Positions 22,150 to 29,042 of a stretch of DNA of 29,198 nt are shown one piece after another. The DNA is from Rhodocyclaceae bacterium UBA2271 (GTDB taxonomy: Bacteria; Pseudomonadota; Gammaproteobacteria; Burkholderiales; Rhodocyclaceae): positions 34,932 to 64,129 of the forward strand of contig DDXB01000054.1 in the NCBI GenBank assembly GCA_002347405.1. Direction: 5' to 3'. Every line of letters starts with the position of its first letter. The first letter of the stretch is position 1. The notes under the pieces were generated by a model, which did no database searches, was not told the DNA's origin, and was given only the letters and a program-made list of their open reading frames with translations. A program made the translations under genes and the position numbers.

Positions 22150-22224
22150 TTATCGAAGTCCGAAAAACGACAAGATCAGCAAGACGACAACGACCAGACC
22201 GACGACATAAATAATGTTGTTCAT
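22150..22224 (-). CDS. 24-aa single-helix membrane peptide
   Basis: The frame starts MNNIIYVVGLVVVV and ends LSFFGLR: 24 residues, almost all hydrophobic, with one Arg at the very end. TGGAGG lies 7 nt before the ATG at 22224, one of the best ribosome sites in the window. The peptide would span the inner membrane once. It is close in style to other tiny membrane proteins of stress regions. The palindrome and -10-like TAGTGT at 22291-22333 are placed to drive it. Function unknown; it could be a small regulator of a membrane complex. Confidence 0.7.
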   Translation of the reverse strand: MNNIIYVVGLVVVVLLILSFFGLR

Positions 22225-22317
22225 GAGATTGCCTCCATGTAGATTAGGTGACCAAATCGCCTGCAAAGAGCGATATCAATCACAGGTCCAACACTACGCG
22301 GCCCGGCGCGCCGGGTC

Positions 22318-22333
22318 TGTTCGTTTTCGCACA
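22318..22333 (-). promoter_or_regulatory. Palindromic operator TGTTCG-TTTT-CGCACA (copy 4)
   Basis: One mismatch to the consensus. Read on the minus strand, TAGTGT (22296-22291) follows after exactly 21 bp as a -10-like box, and GAC directly follows the palindrome. It is 94 bp upstream of the 24-aa peptide start and back to back with copy 5, so the two would form divergent promoters. Confidence 0.5.
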
Positions 22334-22398
22334 CAGGATCCGGCAAATTCGGTTTCTTGTCCGGAACCGCTGGACGATGGTTCGAGTGGCGCCATTCA

Positions 22399-22426
22399 CG
22401 CACAAGGTTTTGTGCGATGACGCACA
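22399..22426 (+). promoter_or_regulatory. Palindromic operator TGTGCG-ATGA-CGCACA (copy 5) with an extra half-site
   Basis: The perfect 16-bp palindrome is 22411-22426. A third half-site CGCACA at 22399-22404 forms a second inverted pair (CGCACAA-ggtt-TTGTGCG, 22399-22416) sharing the middle half. TACCCT at 22449-22454, 22 bp downstream, is a weak -10 candidate. The palindrome is 46 bp before the DUF1566 gene (ATG 22472). This is the best copy in the window. Confidence 0.6.
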
Positions 22427-22471
22427 GAGCCTTGCACAGCCATGCGGGTACCCTCCCAGGATCGGAGCAAT

Positions 22472-23482
22472 ATGACCAATCTCCACTATCTGCATACTGG
22501 TCAACGCACCTGCCACGCCGACGACGGACGCGAGGTGCCGTGCCAGGGTTCCGGCCAGGACGCGGCATTTTCCGTCGGCACGTCATGGCCGGAACCGCGA
22601 TTCGAGTTGCGCGACGATGAAGTCGTGGACCGGCTGACCGGCCTTGTGTGGTGTCGCAATGCCAATCTCGCGGAATTTCCGCTGATGTGGCAGGAAGCAC
22701 TGGATTTCGTCGCCGCCATGAATCGCGAACAACGCTTCGGCCAGCGCGATTGGCGCCTGCCCAACCGCCGCGAATTGCGCAGTTTGCTCAGTCTGCAAAA
22801 TAAATTGCCTGCGCTGCCAGAGCGGCATCCATTCCTCAATGTGTTCAACGGCTGGTACTGGACTTCGACCACGGCGGCCATCAGCCCGGCGCACGCGTGG
22901 TACGTAGCGCTCGATGGCGGGCGCATGTTCTACGGCGGCAAGGATCAATCCTTCATGCTGTGGCCAGTGCGTGGCGAAGGCTTGGGCGTGATTCCGCGCA
23001 CGGGCCAATCCCTGTGCTTTGATGCCGCCGGCAAAGTCATCGCATGCGCCGGATCCGGCCAGGACGGCGAATCGCGTTATGGTGCCCCGTGGCCTGAACC
23101 ACGCTTCGAGATTATTCCCGCCGGTGTACTCGATCGCCTCACCAGCCTGCTCTGGCGCCGCGGCGCGAACCTCACACCGCAACCGGTAGTCTGGCGCGAG
23201 GCATTGTCAGCGGTGGCAGAACTGAATCAGGACGGCACCGGACCTAACTGGCGGCTCCCCACCATCAACGAACTGGAAGCACTGGTCGATTGCGCCGCTC
23301 ACAGCCCGGCCTTGCCGTCCGGGCATCCATTCGCCGACGTGCAGGACATTTACTGGTCGTCCACCACCAGCCTGTTCGAGCCCGATTGGGCCTGGGCCCT
23401 GTACCTGACCAAAGGCGCGACGGGTGTCGGACAAAAGCGGTTTGCAGAATTTTCGGTATGGGCCGTGGCAAGTGGCTGCTGA
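22472..23482 (+). CDS. Tandem DUF1566 (Lcl C-terminal-like) protein
   Basis: 336 residues. Two DUF1566 domains of about 150 residues in tandem, each with a WCRNANL/WRRGANL motif after DRLTGLVW/DRLTSLLW, then DWRLPNRRELRSLL / NWRLPTINELEALV, and ending in a YWTSTT / YWSSTT block with FMLWPVR / FSVWAV. The domain occurs in Legionella collagen-like protein and in many surface or secreted proteins; it is thought to bind partners or glycans. No signal peptide is visible at the start (MTNLHYLHTG), so the location is unclear. Start at 22472 has GGAG upstream; the extension to 22442 lacks one. It is followed by the minus-strand ybhN cluster. Confidence 0.85.
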   Translation: MTNLHYLHTGQRTCHADDGREVPCQGSGQDAAFSVGTSWPEPRFELRDDEVVDRLTGLVWCRNANLAEFPLMWQEALDFVAAMNREQRFGQRDWRLPNRRELRSLLSLQNKLPALPERHPFLNVFNGWYWTSTTAAISPAHAWYVALDGGRMFYGGKDQSFMLWPVRGEGLGVIPRTGQSLCFDAAGKVIACAGSGQDGESRYGAPWPEPRFEIIPAGVLDRLTSLLWRRGANLTPQPVVWREALSAVAELNQDGTGPNWRLPTINELEALVDCAAHSPALPSGHPFADVQDIYWSSTTSLFEPDWAWALYLTKGATGVGQKRFAEFSVWAVASGC

Positions 23483-23563
23483 GAAGTAGCCGCCAGCGGC
23501 TCGGGGGAATAATCGACTATTACTGCCGCGCAGTAGCCTGAACGTTCGACCGAAACTTGTACA

Positions 23564-24508
23564 TTAAGTCCCGCGGTCGGCGCGCCGCGCCGCCGCCTCG
23601 CTCAGTCCGTATGCGGGCAGCGCCAGCGCCAGCGGCAGCAGATAGTAGGTGGCCCGGTAGGCCAGCACTGCGGCCAGCAGTTCGTGCGCCGGCAGCCGGG
23701 CGCCCAGCGCAAACACGACCACCGCCTCCAGCACACCGAGATTAGCCGGGACGTGCGTCACAACGCCGGCCACCGCCGCCACCAGCATCACGCCGAGTAC
23801 CGTGGGATAGTCGATGCGCCCGCCGAGCAGGCCCCAGACGATGGCGCCGATCAGCAGCCAGTTGGCGCCGCCCGCCAGCATCTGCAAGGTGGCCAGGCGA
23901 CCGCTCGCGAGTGTCAGCGTGTGCCCGCGCACTTTCAGCTTGCGCCGGCGCGAAAAGCGGCACATCGCCACGTAGGCCAGCGCCGCCGCGACCATCGCCA
24001 GCCCGATGGCGCGCAGCACGGCGCCGGGCAGCATCCAGGCTTCGGGCAGCGGCGGCGGCGCCCACGCCAGTACCGCGCCGCCGACCCACAGATAGCCGAG
24101 CCAGTTCGTCACCATGCTGTGCGCAACAATCTCCATCACTGTCGGTGCCGACAGCCCCCAGCGGGTGTACAGCCGCAGCCGCAGGCCGAGGCCGCCGACC
24201 CAAGCGCCCAGGTTGAGGTTGAACGCGTAGCTGATCGCGGCGGTGCCGAGCGTTCGCGCGGCTGACAGGCGGTGGCCGGTCAGCCGGCGTCCGACGAGAT
24301 CGAAGCTGGCATACAGACCGTAACTGACTAGCGCCAGCGCTGCCGCCGCCGCCAGCCGGCCGGGTGACTGGTTGAGCAGTTCCTGCCAGACCGCCGACCA
24401 GTCCAACGTATGCGCCTGACGTGCCACCAGCGTCAACACCAGCGCGGCCAGGCCCCACGGCGCCCCCCGCTTGAACCATGACCAGGCCCGCCGCACCGCC
24501 GGTCTCAT
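23564..24508 (-). CDS. ybhN: YbhN-like membrane protein (LPG synthase TM / UPF0104)
   Basis: 314 residues, seven to nine hydrophobic segments. The family is the flippase-like domain of lysyl-phosphatidylglycerol synthases; YbhN itself has no proven role. Conserved patches visible are SYAFNLNLGAWVGGLGLRLR, VVTHVPANLGVLEAVVVFAL and YRATYYLLPL. The ATG overlaps the clsB stop by 4 nt (ATGA), so translation is coupled. The order ybhP-clsB-ybhN equals the E. coli operon, which supports a joint role in phospholipid supply. GC content is very high here, as in clsB. Confidence 0.9.
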   Translation of the reverse strand: MRPAVRRAWSWFKRGAPWGLAALVLTLVARQAHTLDWSAVWQELLNQSPGRLAAAAALALVSYGLYASFDLVGRRLTGHRLSAARTLGTAAISYAFNLNLGAWVGGLGLRLRLYTRWGLSAPTVMEIVAHSMVTNWLGYLWVGGAVLAWAPPPLPEAWMLPGAVLRAIGLAMVAAALAYVAMCRFSRRRKLKVRGHTLTLASGRLATLQMLAGGANWLLIGAIVWGLLGGRIDYPTVLGVMLVAAVAGVVTHVPANLGVLEAVVVFALGARLPAHELLAAVLAYRATYYLLPLALALPAYGLSEAAARRADRGT

Positions 24509-25728
24509 TCTGCATCGACCTGCAGCGGAACGACTCGCGGGGCGCTATCCGGTGAGTGCCGCGCCCAGCCCGAGAAGTAGCGCATGGCGTGGAACACGAG
24601 CAAACTGCGCAGCGCGATCCAGGCCGAGCGCAGTGGCCCCGGCGTCGGCACCTGCACGCGCTCGCAGCGCTGCTGCATCAGACGCTCGATCTGCTCACGC
24701 AGATGCCTGGCGAAGGTCTCGTCGCGCACGACCACGTTGGCCTCGAGGTTCAGGCTGAGGCTTGTCGGGTCGAGGTTGCTCGAGCCGACGGTTGCCCAGT
24801 GGTCGTCGACCACTGCCACCTTGGCGTGCAGCGGCCGCTCGCTGTATTCGTAGACGCGCACGCCGGCGCGTATCAAATGTCCGTACAGCAGCTTCGATGC
24901 CCGCTGCGCCCAGGGCATGTCGACCTGGTCCTGCAGGATCAGGTCGACCTGCACGCCGCGCCGCGCCGCCCGGCGCAGGTCCCTGAGCAACCGGTAGCCG
25001 GGGAAGAAATAGGCGTTGGCGATCAGTACGCGCTCGTGAGCGCTACGCACCGCGGCGCGGTAGTGGCGTTCGATGTCGGTGCGGTTGCTATGGTTGTCAC
25101 GCGTGACAAACGCGGCCCGCACGCCGTCGTGCAAAGCCGCTGCGCCGTTCTCGTCTTGACCGGCATCCTTGTTGCGCATCGCCCACCAGCGTCGCAGCCA
25201 CATGGTCCGGGCCGGCTGCGACCGCTCCAGGCTGGCGCGGCAGAAGGCCTGGATCTGCCCGACCAGCGGGCCCTCGATCTCAACAGCATAGTCCTGCTTG
25301 GCGAGCGGTCCGTACTCGTCGAGGTGGTCGATCGAGTAGTTGATGCCGCCGACAAACGCGCGCCGTCCGTCGACCACCACCAGCTTGCGGTGCATGCGGC
25401 GCAGCATGTTGATGCGGGTGCCGAACAGACGCTGAGCCGGCTCGAAGCTGCGCAGCTTGACGCCGGCATCGAGCAGCGGTTGCGTGAACGATGGCGGCAG
25501 GTCGGGCGAACCCCAGCCGTCGACCAGCACGTGCACCTCGGCGCCGCGCCCGGCTGCGCGCAGCAGCGCCTGCTGCAGCGCGCGTCCAACCTTGTCGTCG
25601 AACAGGATGAAGGTCTCCAGCAGCACCTCGTGCTCGGCCGCGGCGATGGCGTCGAACACGCGTGGGTAGTACCCCTCGCCGTTTTCGAGCAGCGTGATGT
25701 GGTTGCCGGGCACCCAGTGCGAGTTCAC
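24505..25728 (-). CDS. clsB: Cardiolipin synthase B (ClsB)
   Basis: 407 residues. ClsB makes cardiolipin, and can make phosphatidylglycerol, from phospholipid headgroups at the inner membrane. It is a phospholipase-D superfamily enzyme with two HKD motifs: HRKLVVVDGRRAFVGG (H113, K115, D120) and HAKVAVVDDHWATVGSSN (H301, K303, D308). Start is GTG at 25728, overlapping the ybhP stop (GTGA); an in-frame extension to 26082 lies within ybhP and is not coding here. NSHWVPGNHITLLENGEGYY is the family's usual beginning, and length matches E. coli ClsB (413). It has no membrane helices, as expected. Confidence 0.94.
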   Translation of the reverse strand: MNSHWVPGNHITLLENGEGYYPRVFDAIAAAEHEVLLETFILFDDKVGRALQQALLRAAGRGAEVHVLVDGWGSPDLPPSFTQPLLDAGVKLRSFEPAQRLFGTRINMLRRMHRKLVVVDGRRAFVGGINYSIDHLDEYGPLAKQDYAVEIEGPLVGQIQAFCRASLERSQPARTMWLRRWWAMRNKDAGQDENGAAALHDGVRAAFVTRDNHSNRTDIERHYRAAVRSAHERVLIANAYFFPGYRLLRDLRRAARRGVQVDLILQDQVDMPWAQRASKLLYGHLIRAGVRVYEYSERPLHAKVAVVDDHWATVGSSNLDPTSLSLNLEANVVVRDETFARHLREQIERLMQQRCERVQVPTPGPLRSAWIALRSLLVFHAMRYFSGWARHSPDSAPRVVPLQVDAE

Positions 25729-26486
25729 GGCGACTCCGGCAGTTCGATCTCGGCCGCCAGCGGCGCGTGGTCGGACAACTGGGCCCAGGGGCGGTGTGGC
25801 AGCGGCAGCGGCCGGTACGCGGCGACGCCGCGCACGTAGATGCGGTCGAGCCGCAGCAGCGGCAAGCGCGCCGGGTAGGTGCGCGCGTGTTGCCCGTGCG
25901 TGTGGCAGAACACTTCCTGCAGCCCGCTCGGACCCAGTATCGCATCGGCCCGCGAGCGCCAGTCGTTGAAGTCGCCCGCGACGACCAGCGGCGCATCGGC
26001 CGGCACTTCGCGGCACACCGTCTCGCACAGCCTCGCCAGCTGTTGGCGCCGGTGCGCCTCGCTCAACCCCAGGTGCACACACATCACATGCAGCTCGGGC
26101 GGCCCTGCAGGCCGGACCACTACGCAGTGCAGCAGTCCGCGCGGCTAAGCCCCCGGCAGCGACAGGTCATGGTTGTTGCTGCGCACTATCGGAAACCGGG
26201 ACAGCACCGCGTTGCCGTGGTTCTGACCCGCGGCGACCGCGTTGCGGCCGTAAGCGTGGTCGGGCCAGATCTGATCGGCCAGGAACTCGTACTGCGCGCC
26301 GATGGCAGCCGCGCCAGCCGAACCCGAGGCGCCTTCGACCTCCTGCAGAAACACCAAGTCGCTGCGCACTGCGCGCACCGCTTCGCGCAATTCGTGCAGC
26401 ACAAAGCGGCGGTTGAACGCGGTGTACCCCTTGTGAATGTTGACGGTCAACAGGCGCAAGGGTTGCGAGGGTGGATATTCGCTCAT
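25725..26486 (-). pseudogene. ybhP: YbhP-like endonuclease/exonuclease/phosphatase, in-frame amber codon
   Basis: 254 codons, matching E. coli YbhP (253 aa) end to end, but codon 114 is TAG (26147-26145). Before it: LRLLTVNIHKGYTAFNRRFV (metal Asn), FLQEVEGA (metal Glu), YGRNAVAAGQNHGNAVLSRF. After it, in the same frame: HVMCVHLGL, VVAGDFNDWRS and LSDHAPLAAEI, the catalytic Asp, Asn and His. The relative has Glu here, and one base (GAG to TAG) explains the change. A downstream restart at 26120 would lack the metal site. The start is MSEYPPSQPL; the ribosome site is weak. It is either a recent pseudogene, a sequence error, or suppressed by a tRNA. Confidence 0.85.
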
Positions 26487-26715
26487 GCTGCAGGACATGC
26501 CGTGGCAGGGACAGCCAAGGTGCCGGGTGGCGCCGCAGTTGCCTGTTGCCCTGGCACTTGCCGGGTCCGCTGCGGGAAAGTCAATTCTGCCATGGTGAAC
26601 GGTTTCGTAAGCGTTGAGAAGGTCGTGGCGGTATGCGATTGATGAGATGGCCACTTTTCATGAACATCCGTTCTTGAGCCGGCGGTATTCACGCAAGTCA
26701 ACCAAATGCGAACTT

Positions 26716-27906
26716 TCAACACGCGGCGGCGCTGGTGCCGGCGCCGTCATCAGGCCGCTCCAGAACGACCCGATACGCATCCATTCCGCGGCTGAGAAAG
26801 GCATGGGCTGAGCCCCAGAGATACAGCCGAAAACGACGATAAAGCATTTCACCCCAACGGCTGACAATTTCCTCTCGGGCGGCCTCTAAATTTTCGGCCC
26901 AAGTCTTGCACGTGAGATAGTAGTTATGCCGGTCGTTGTGTACCTCCAACACCTCCATCTGTGTTTTAGCCACTTCGGCCAGGAAAGTGTGCAGACAGAA
27001 GTAGGAATGGTCGCCCGGAAAGATGTAGCGGGAAACGAAGGTTGGCTTGGAATATTTTTCCCGGAACGCACTGGCATCGAGATATACGCGGCCCCCGGGC
27101 CTTAGCAAATTCTGAAGAGACCGCAGCACTGACGGATAGTCGGGCAGGTGCTCCATCACCCCAAGAATTACAATCGCGTCATAAGGATTGGGCGATCCGT
27201 GCTCCCAAAAGTCCTGATTCAGCACCCTACAGGGAAGCTTTTGCCGCTCGATCAAGTTCGTCAGAAAAGCCTCGGACTGTGCTGAAATAGTCAGGGAAGT
27301 GACATGAATGCCGCGTCGCCCGGCATGCTCGGTGAAGCTGCCCCAACCGCCGCCGACATCCAGGACGCGGTCTCCCGGTTTTAGCCGGCAGACGTCGATG
27401 GCAAAATCGAGTTTGCGGTGTTGGGCTGTTTCCAGCGTCTCATCGTCGCGTTCGAATACTGCCTGCGAATAACAGCGGGTAGGGTCCATGAACTTGAGAT
27501 AAAACTCGTTGCTGAAATCATAGTGGCCCGCAATCGCCTGCCGGTCGGTCTGCACCCGCCCGATGAACAACGGCGCAATTCGCCGCCATAGAGCGTGCAG
27601 TAAATGACGGTCGCTCAACAGCCCGCGAAGACTGGCGAAGCCCAGCATGTCGCCTGCGACATCCAGGTGGCCCGCCATATAAGCTTCACAAATCCTTAGC
27701 TCATCCAGTCCGCTAAGGGCCGCCAGTCCGTGACGATCCTTGACCAATATCTTGATTGCAGGCTCGCCTTTCCCCAAACGATAGATGCGATCTCCCCATA
27801 GCTGGATTTCGACGGGTATTCTTATCTTATTGGCTACCCGCTTTTGAATCTGGCGAAATATTCCGTCATAACGCGTTGCCAATGAAGCTTCATCAAATTG
27901 TTCCAT
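26716..27906 (-). CDS. cfa: Cyclopropane-fatty-acyl-phospholipid synthase
   Basis: 396 residues. It adds a methylene group from S-adenosylmethionine to unsaturated acyl chains of membrane phospholipids, making cyclopropane fatty acids that protect against acid and other stress. The N-terminal lipid-binding domain is followed by IAGHYDFSNEFYLKFMDPTR (about 126-144), the SAM motif VLDVGGGWGSF (181-191), and SRYIFPGDHSYFCLHTFLAE and HNDRHNYYLT, which fit the active-site region. E. coli Cfa has 382 aa. GGAAGG lies 8 nt before the ATG at 27906. Most of the fold is intact. It lies downstream of the ferritin-like remnant and may be cotranscribed with it. Confidence 0.93.
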   Translation of the reverse strand: MEQFDEASLATRYDGIFRQIQKRVANKIRIPVEIQLWGDRIYRLGKGEPAIKILVKDRHGLAALSGLDELRICEAYMAGHLDVAGDMLGFASLRGLLSDRHLLHALWRRIAPLFIGRVQTDRQAIAGHYDFSNEFYLKFMDPTRCYSQAVFERDDETLETAQHRKLDFAIDVCRLKPGDRVLDVGGGWGSFTEHAGRRGIHVTSLTISAQSEAFLTNLIERQKLPCRVLNQDFWEHGSPNPYDAIVILGVMEHLPDYPSVLRSLQNLLRPGGRVYLDASAFREKYSKPTFVSRYIFPGDHSYFCLHTFLAEVAKTQMEVLEVHNDRHNYYLTCKTWAENLEAAREEIVSRWGEMLYRRFRLYLWGSAHAFLSRGMDAYRVVLERPDDGAGTSAAAC

Positions 27907-27957
27907 CGAATATCCTTCCCAAGAATTAATTGGTGTTCCAAACTGAATATCTTCTGT

Positions 27958-28080
27958 CTACACAATCGATTTCTTGGTGAGCAAATAGCCCTTCAGTTTG
28001 CTTGAGAATTTCGCGTCTTTGTGCCTAATCCACTCGAGCATCATGGACGCGTGTTCTTTCTCCGTCTCGACTGTGCACAT
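27958..28080 (-). pseudogene. C-terminal fragment of an encapsulated ferritin-like (EncFtn) protein
   Basis: 40 codons: TEKEHASMMLEWIRHKDAKF, then a KLKGYLLTKKSI end, lying 51 bp upstream of cfa. EncFtn proteins end E-EKEHAAMTLEWLRRND-K, then LRTYLFTEGPIT, so this is the metal-binding second helix (the E and H of EKEH) and tail. The first helix with its own metal Glu is absent and an in-frame TAA lies only nine bases before the ATG at 28080. Upstream frames do not continue the family. It is a remnant of an iron-storage or encapsulin cargo gene; no encapsulin shell gene is seen. Confidence 0.7.
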
Positions 28081-28239
28081 GGATTGCTTTTAGATCCACG
28101 TCCTTGCATGCTTCAAGGAACGTCTGAACAAGTAGCGGCAGATGAAAGCGACGAGCACAATTCCTGACGTAAAGAATAATTGGGTGCAAAATTGTTCCAG
28201 CGGGGCGCAATTCGCTAGCCCTTTCGGGCCTGTTGGCAT

Positions 28240-28460
28240 TCACTGGGCGCACCTTGCCCCCTGAAATCTGAACAAGTGCCGGCGCGCCATGGAAAGATTT
28301 GCCAGCGCGGCGACCAGCAGCTGCGGGATCGGGTGCTTGTCATGCACTTTGGCTGCGGTGGCCAGCACGCTCGCACTCCTGGGCAACACGTCGTCTAGTC
28401 GAACAGGACCGCGTCATAGTCGCGCGGCGAGAGCGTGATGACACGGCAGACACAAGTCAT
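28240..28460 (-). pseudogene. Frameshifted N-terminal fragment of a HAD-family hydrolase
   Basis: From ATG 28460 the frame reads MTCVCRVITLSPRDYDAVLF then D and TAG (28397-28395). In the next frame it continues LDDVLPRSASVLATAAKVHD. Joined by one missing C it gives YDAVLFDLDDVLPRSASV, which is HAD motif I (DxD) in the style of beta-phosphoglucomutase-like proteins. After about 45 residues the likeness fades, and the second frame ends at 28240. Only the very start of a 200-plus-residue enzyme is left. The match is short, so I am moderately sure. Confidence 0.5.
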
Positions 28461-28594
28461 GTCGTCCTCACGCCGTCCCCGGCGGCGGCTGGCAGCGTCA
28501 TCTGCTCATCGTCTTGTCCGTGTGATCAATACTTTTCGTCTGACTCCATGGCAAAAAACTCGCTCACAGCGTTTGATACCTATTCAGGGTCTCT

Positions 28595-28795
28595 TTAACC
28601 GATTGTGATTGGGCCGTGCCGTTTCAGAATTTCGTTGATTCCCGACTCGCTCACTTCCGGAACCATAACCTTGATCTGCAGTAACTTGATGTCACTGAAC
28701 ACCTTTTCGCGCGGGAGCCCGTCATTGATCAGATCGTCAACGACATTCGTAAGGGTAGTCTCGCTGTCATAGGTCGCGGTAATCGTCTTAAACAT
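28595..28795 (-). CDS. Small alpha/beta stress-island protein, 66 aa
   Basis: 66 residues. AGGAGA lies 6 nt before the ATG at 28795, and TAATG joins it to the CsbD-like gene, so translation is coupled. It reads MFKTITATYDSETTLTNVVD, then LINDGLPREKVFSDIK and LLQIKVMVPEVSESGINEIL: beta-alpha-beta with a second helix, as in a ferredoxin-like fold. It resembles short conserved proteins in stress clusters of betaproteobacteria, whose function is unknown. Confidence 0.7.
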   Translation of the reverse strand: MFKTITATYDSETTLTNVVDDLINDGLPREKVFSDIKLLQIKVMVPEVSESGINEILKRHGPITIG

Positions 28796-28953
28796 TAGAT
28801 TCTCCTGATGCTATGTGGGCCATTCCAGATATCCCGACAGTTGGCTCCTTGCTCGCAAGCAACTCGCCGTCCGGCTCTTTTGACTTTACCTTTTGCTTCA
28901 TCAACGTGGCCTTTAGCATGCCGCTCACCCGTTGCGATGTTATTGTCATACAT
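28795..28953 (-). CDS. CsbD-like small stress protein, divergent C-terminus
   Basis: 52 residues from ATG 28953. TGERHAKGHVDEAKGKVKRA matches the core of CsbD-type proteins (VDEVKGKVKEAAG), small hydrophilic stress-induced proteins. The usual second repeat (xAEGKxxQxxGKxQ) is missing; the tail, CEQGANCRDIWNGPHS, is unrelated and runs into the ribosome site of the next gene. It may be a truncated gene kept as a leader for the 66-aa gene. The ribosome site before the ATG is weak, so the exact start is uncertain. Confidence 0.55.
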   Translation of the reverse strand: MYDNNIATGERHAKGHVDEAKGKVKRAGRRVACEQGANCRDIWNGPHSIRRI

Positions 28954-29026
28954 GCTCGTGATGAACGAGTACGCAGTAAACCAGCATCCGTCTAAAAGAA
29001 GGCTAGGCATCGAGGGCGATGGCGTC

Positions 29027-29042
29027 TGTGCGGTATCACACA
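29027..29042 (-). promoter_or_regulatory. Palindromic operator TGTGCG-GTAT-CACACA (copy 6)
   Basis: Read on the minus strand it is TGTGTG-ATAC-CGCACA followed by GAC; TAGCCT (29005-29000) follows after exactly 21 bp at the place of a -10 box. It is 73 bp upstream of the CsbD-like gene start at 28953. Confidence 0.52.

Noticed and set aside
24556..25839. Long plus-strand open frame opposite clsB
   Set aside because: Antisense shadow in a very GC-rich gene; clsB has full family motifs and the antisense product resembles nothing.
25729..26082. Extended start for clsB
   Set aside because: The extension lies inside ybhP in another frame; GTG 25728 gives the family's usual N-terminus and couples to the ybhP stop.
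28025..28252. 75-codon minus-strand frame over the ferritin-like remnant
   Set aside because: Different frame from the recognisable EncFtn tail; no family, no ribosome site.
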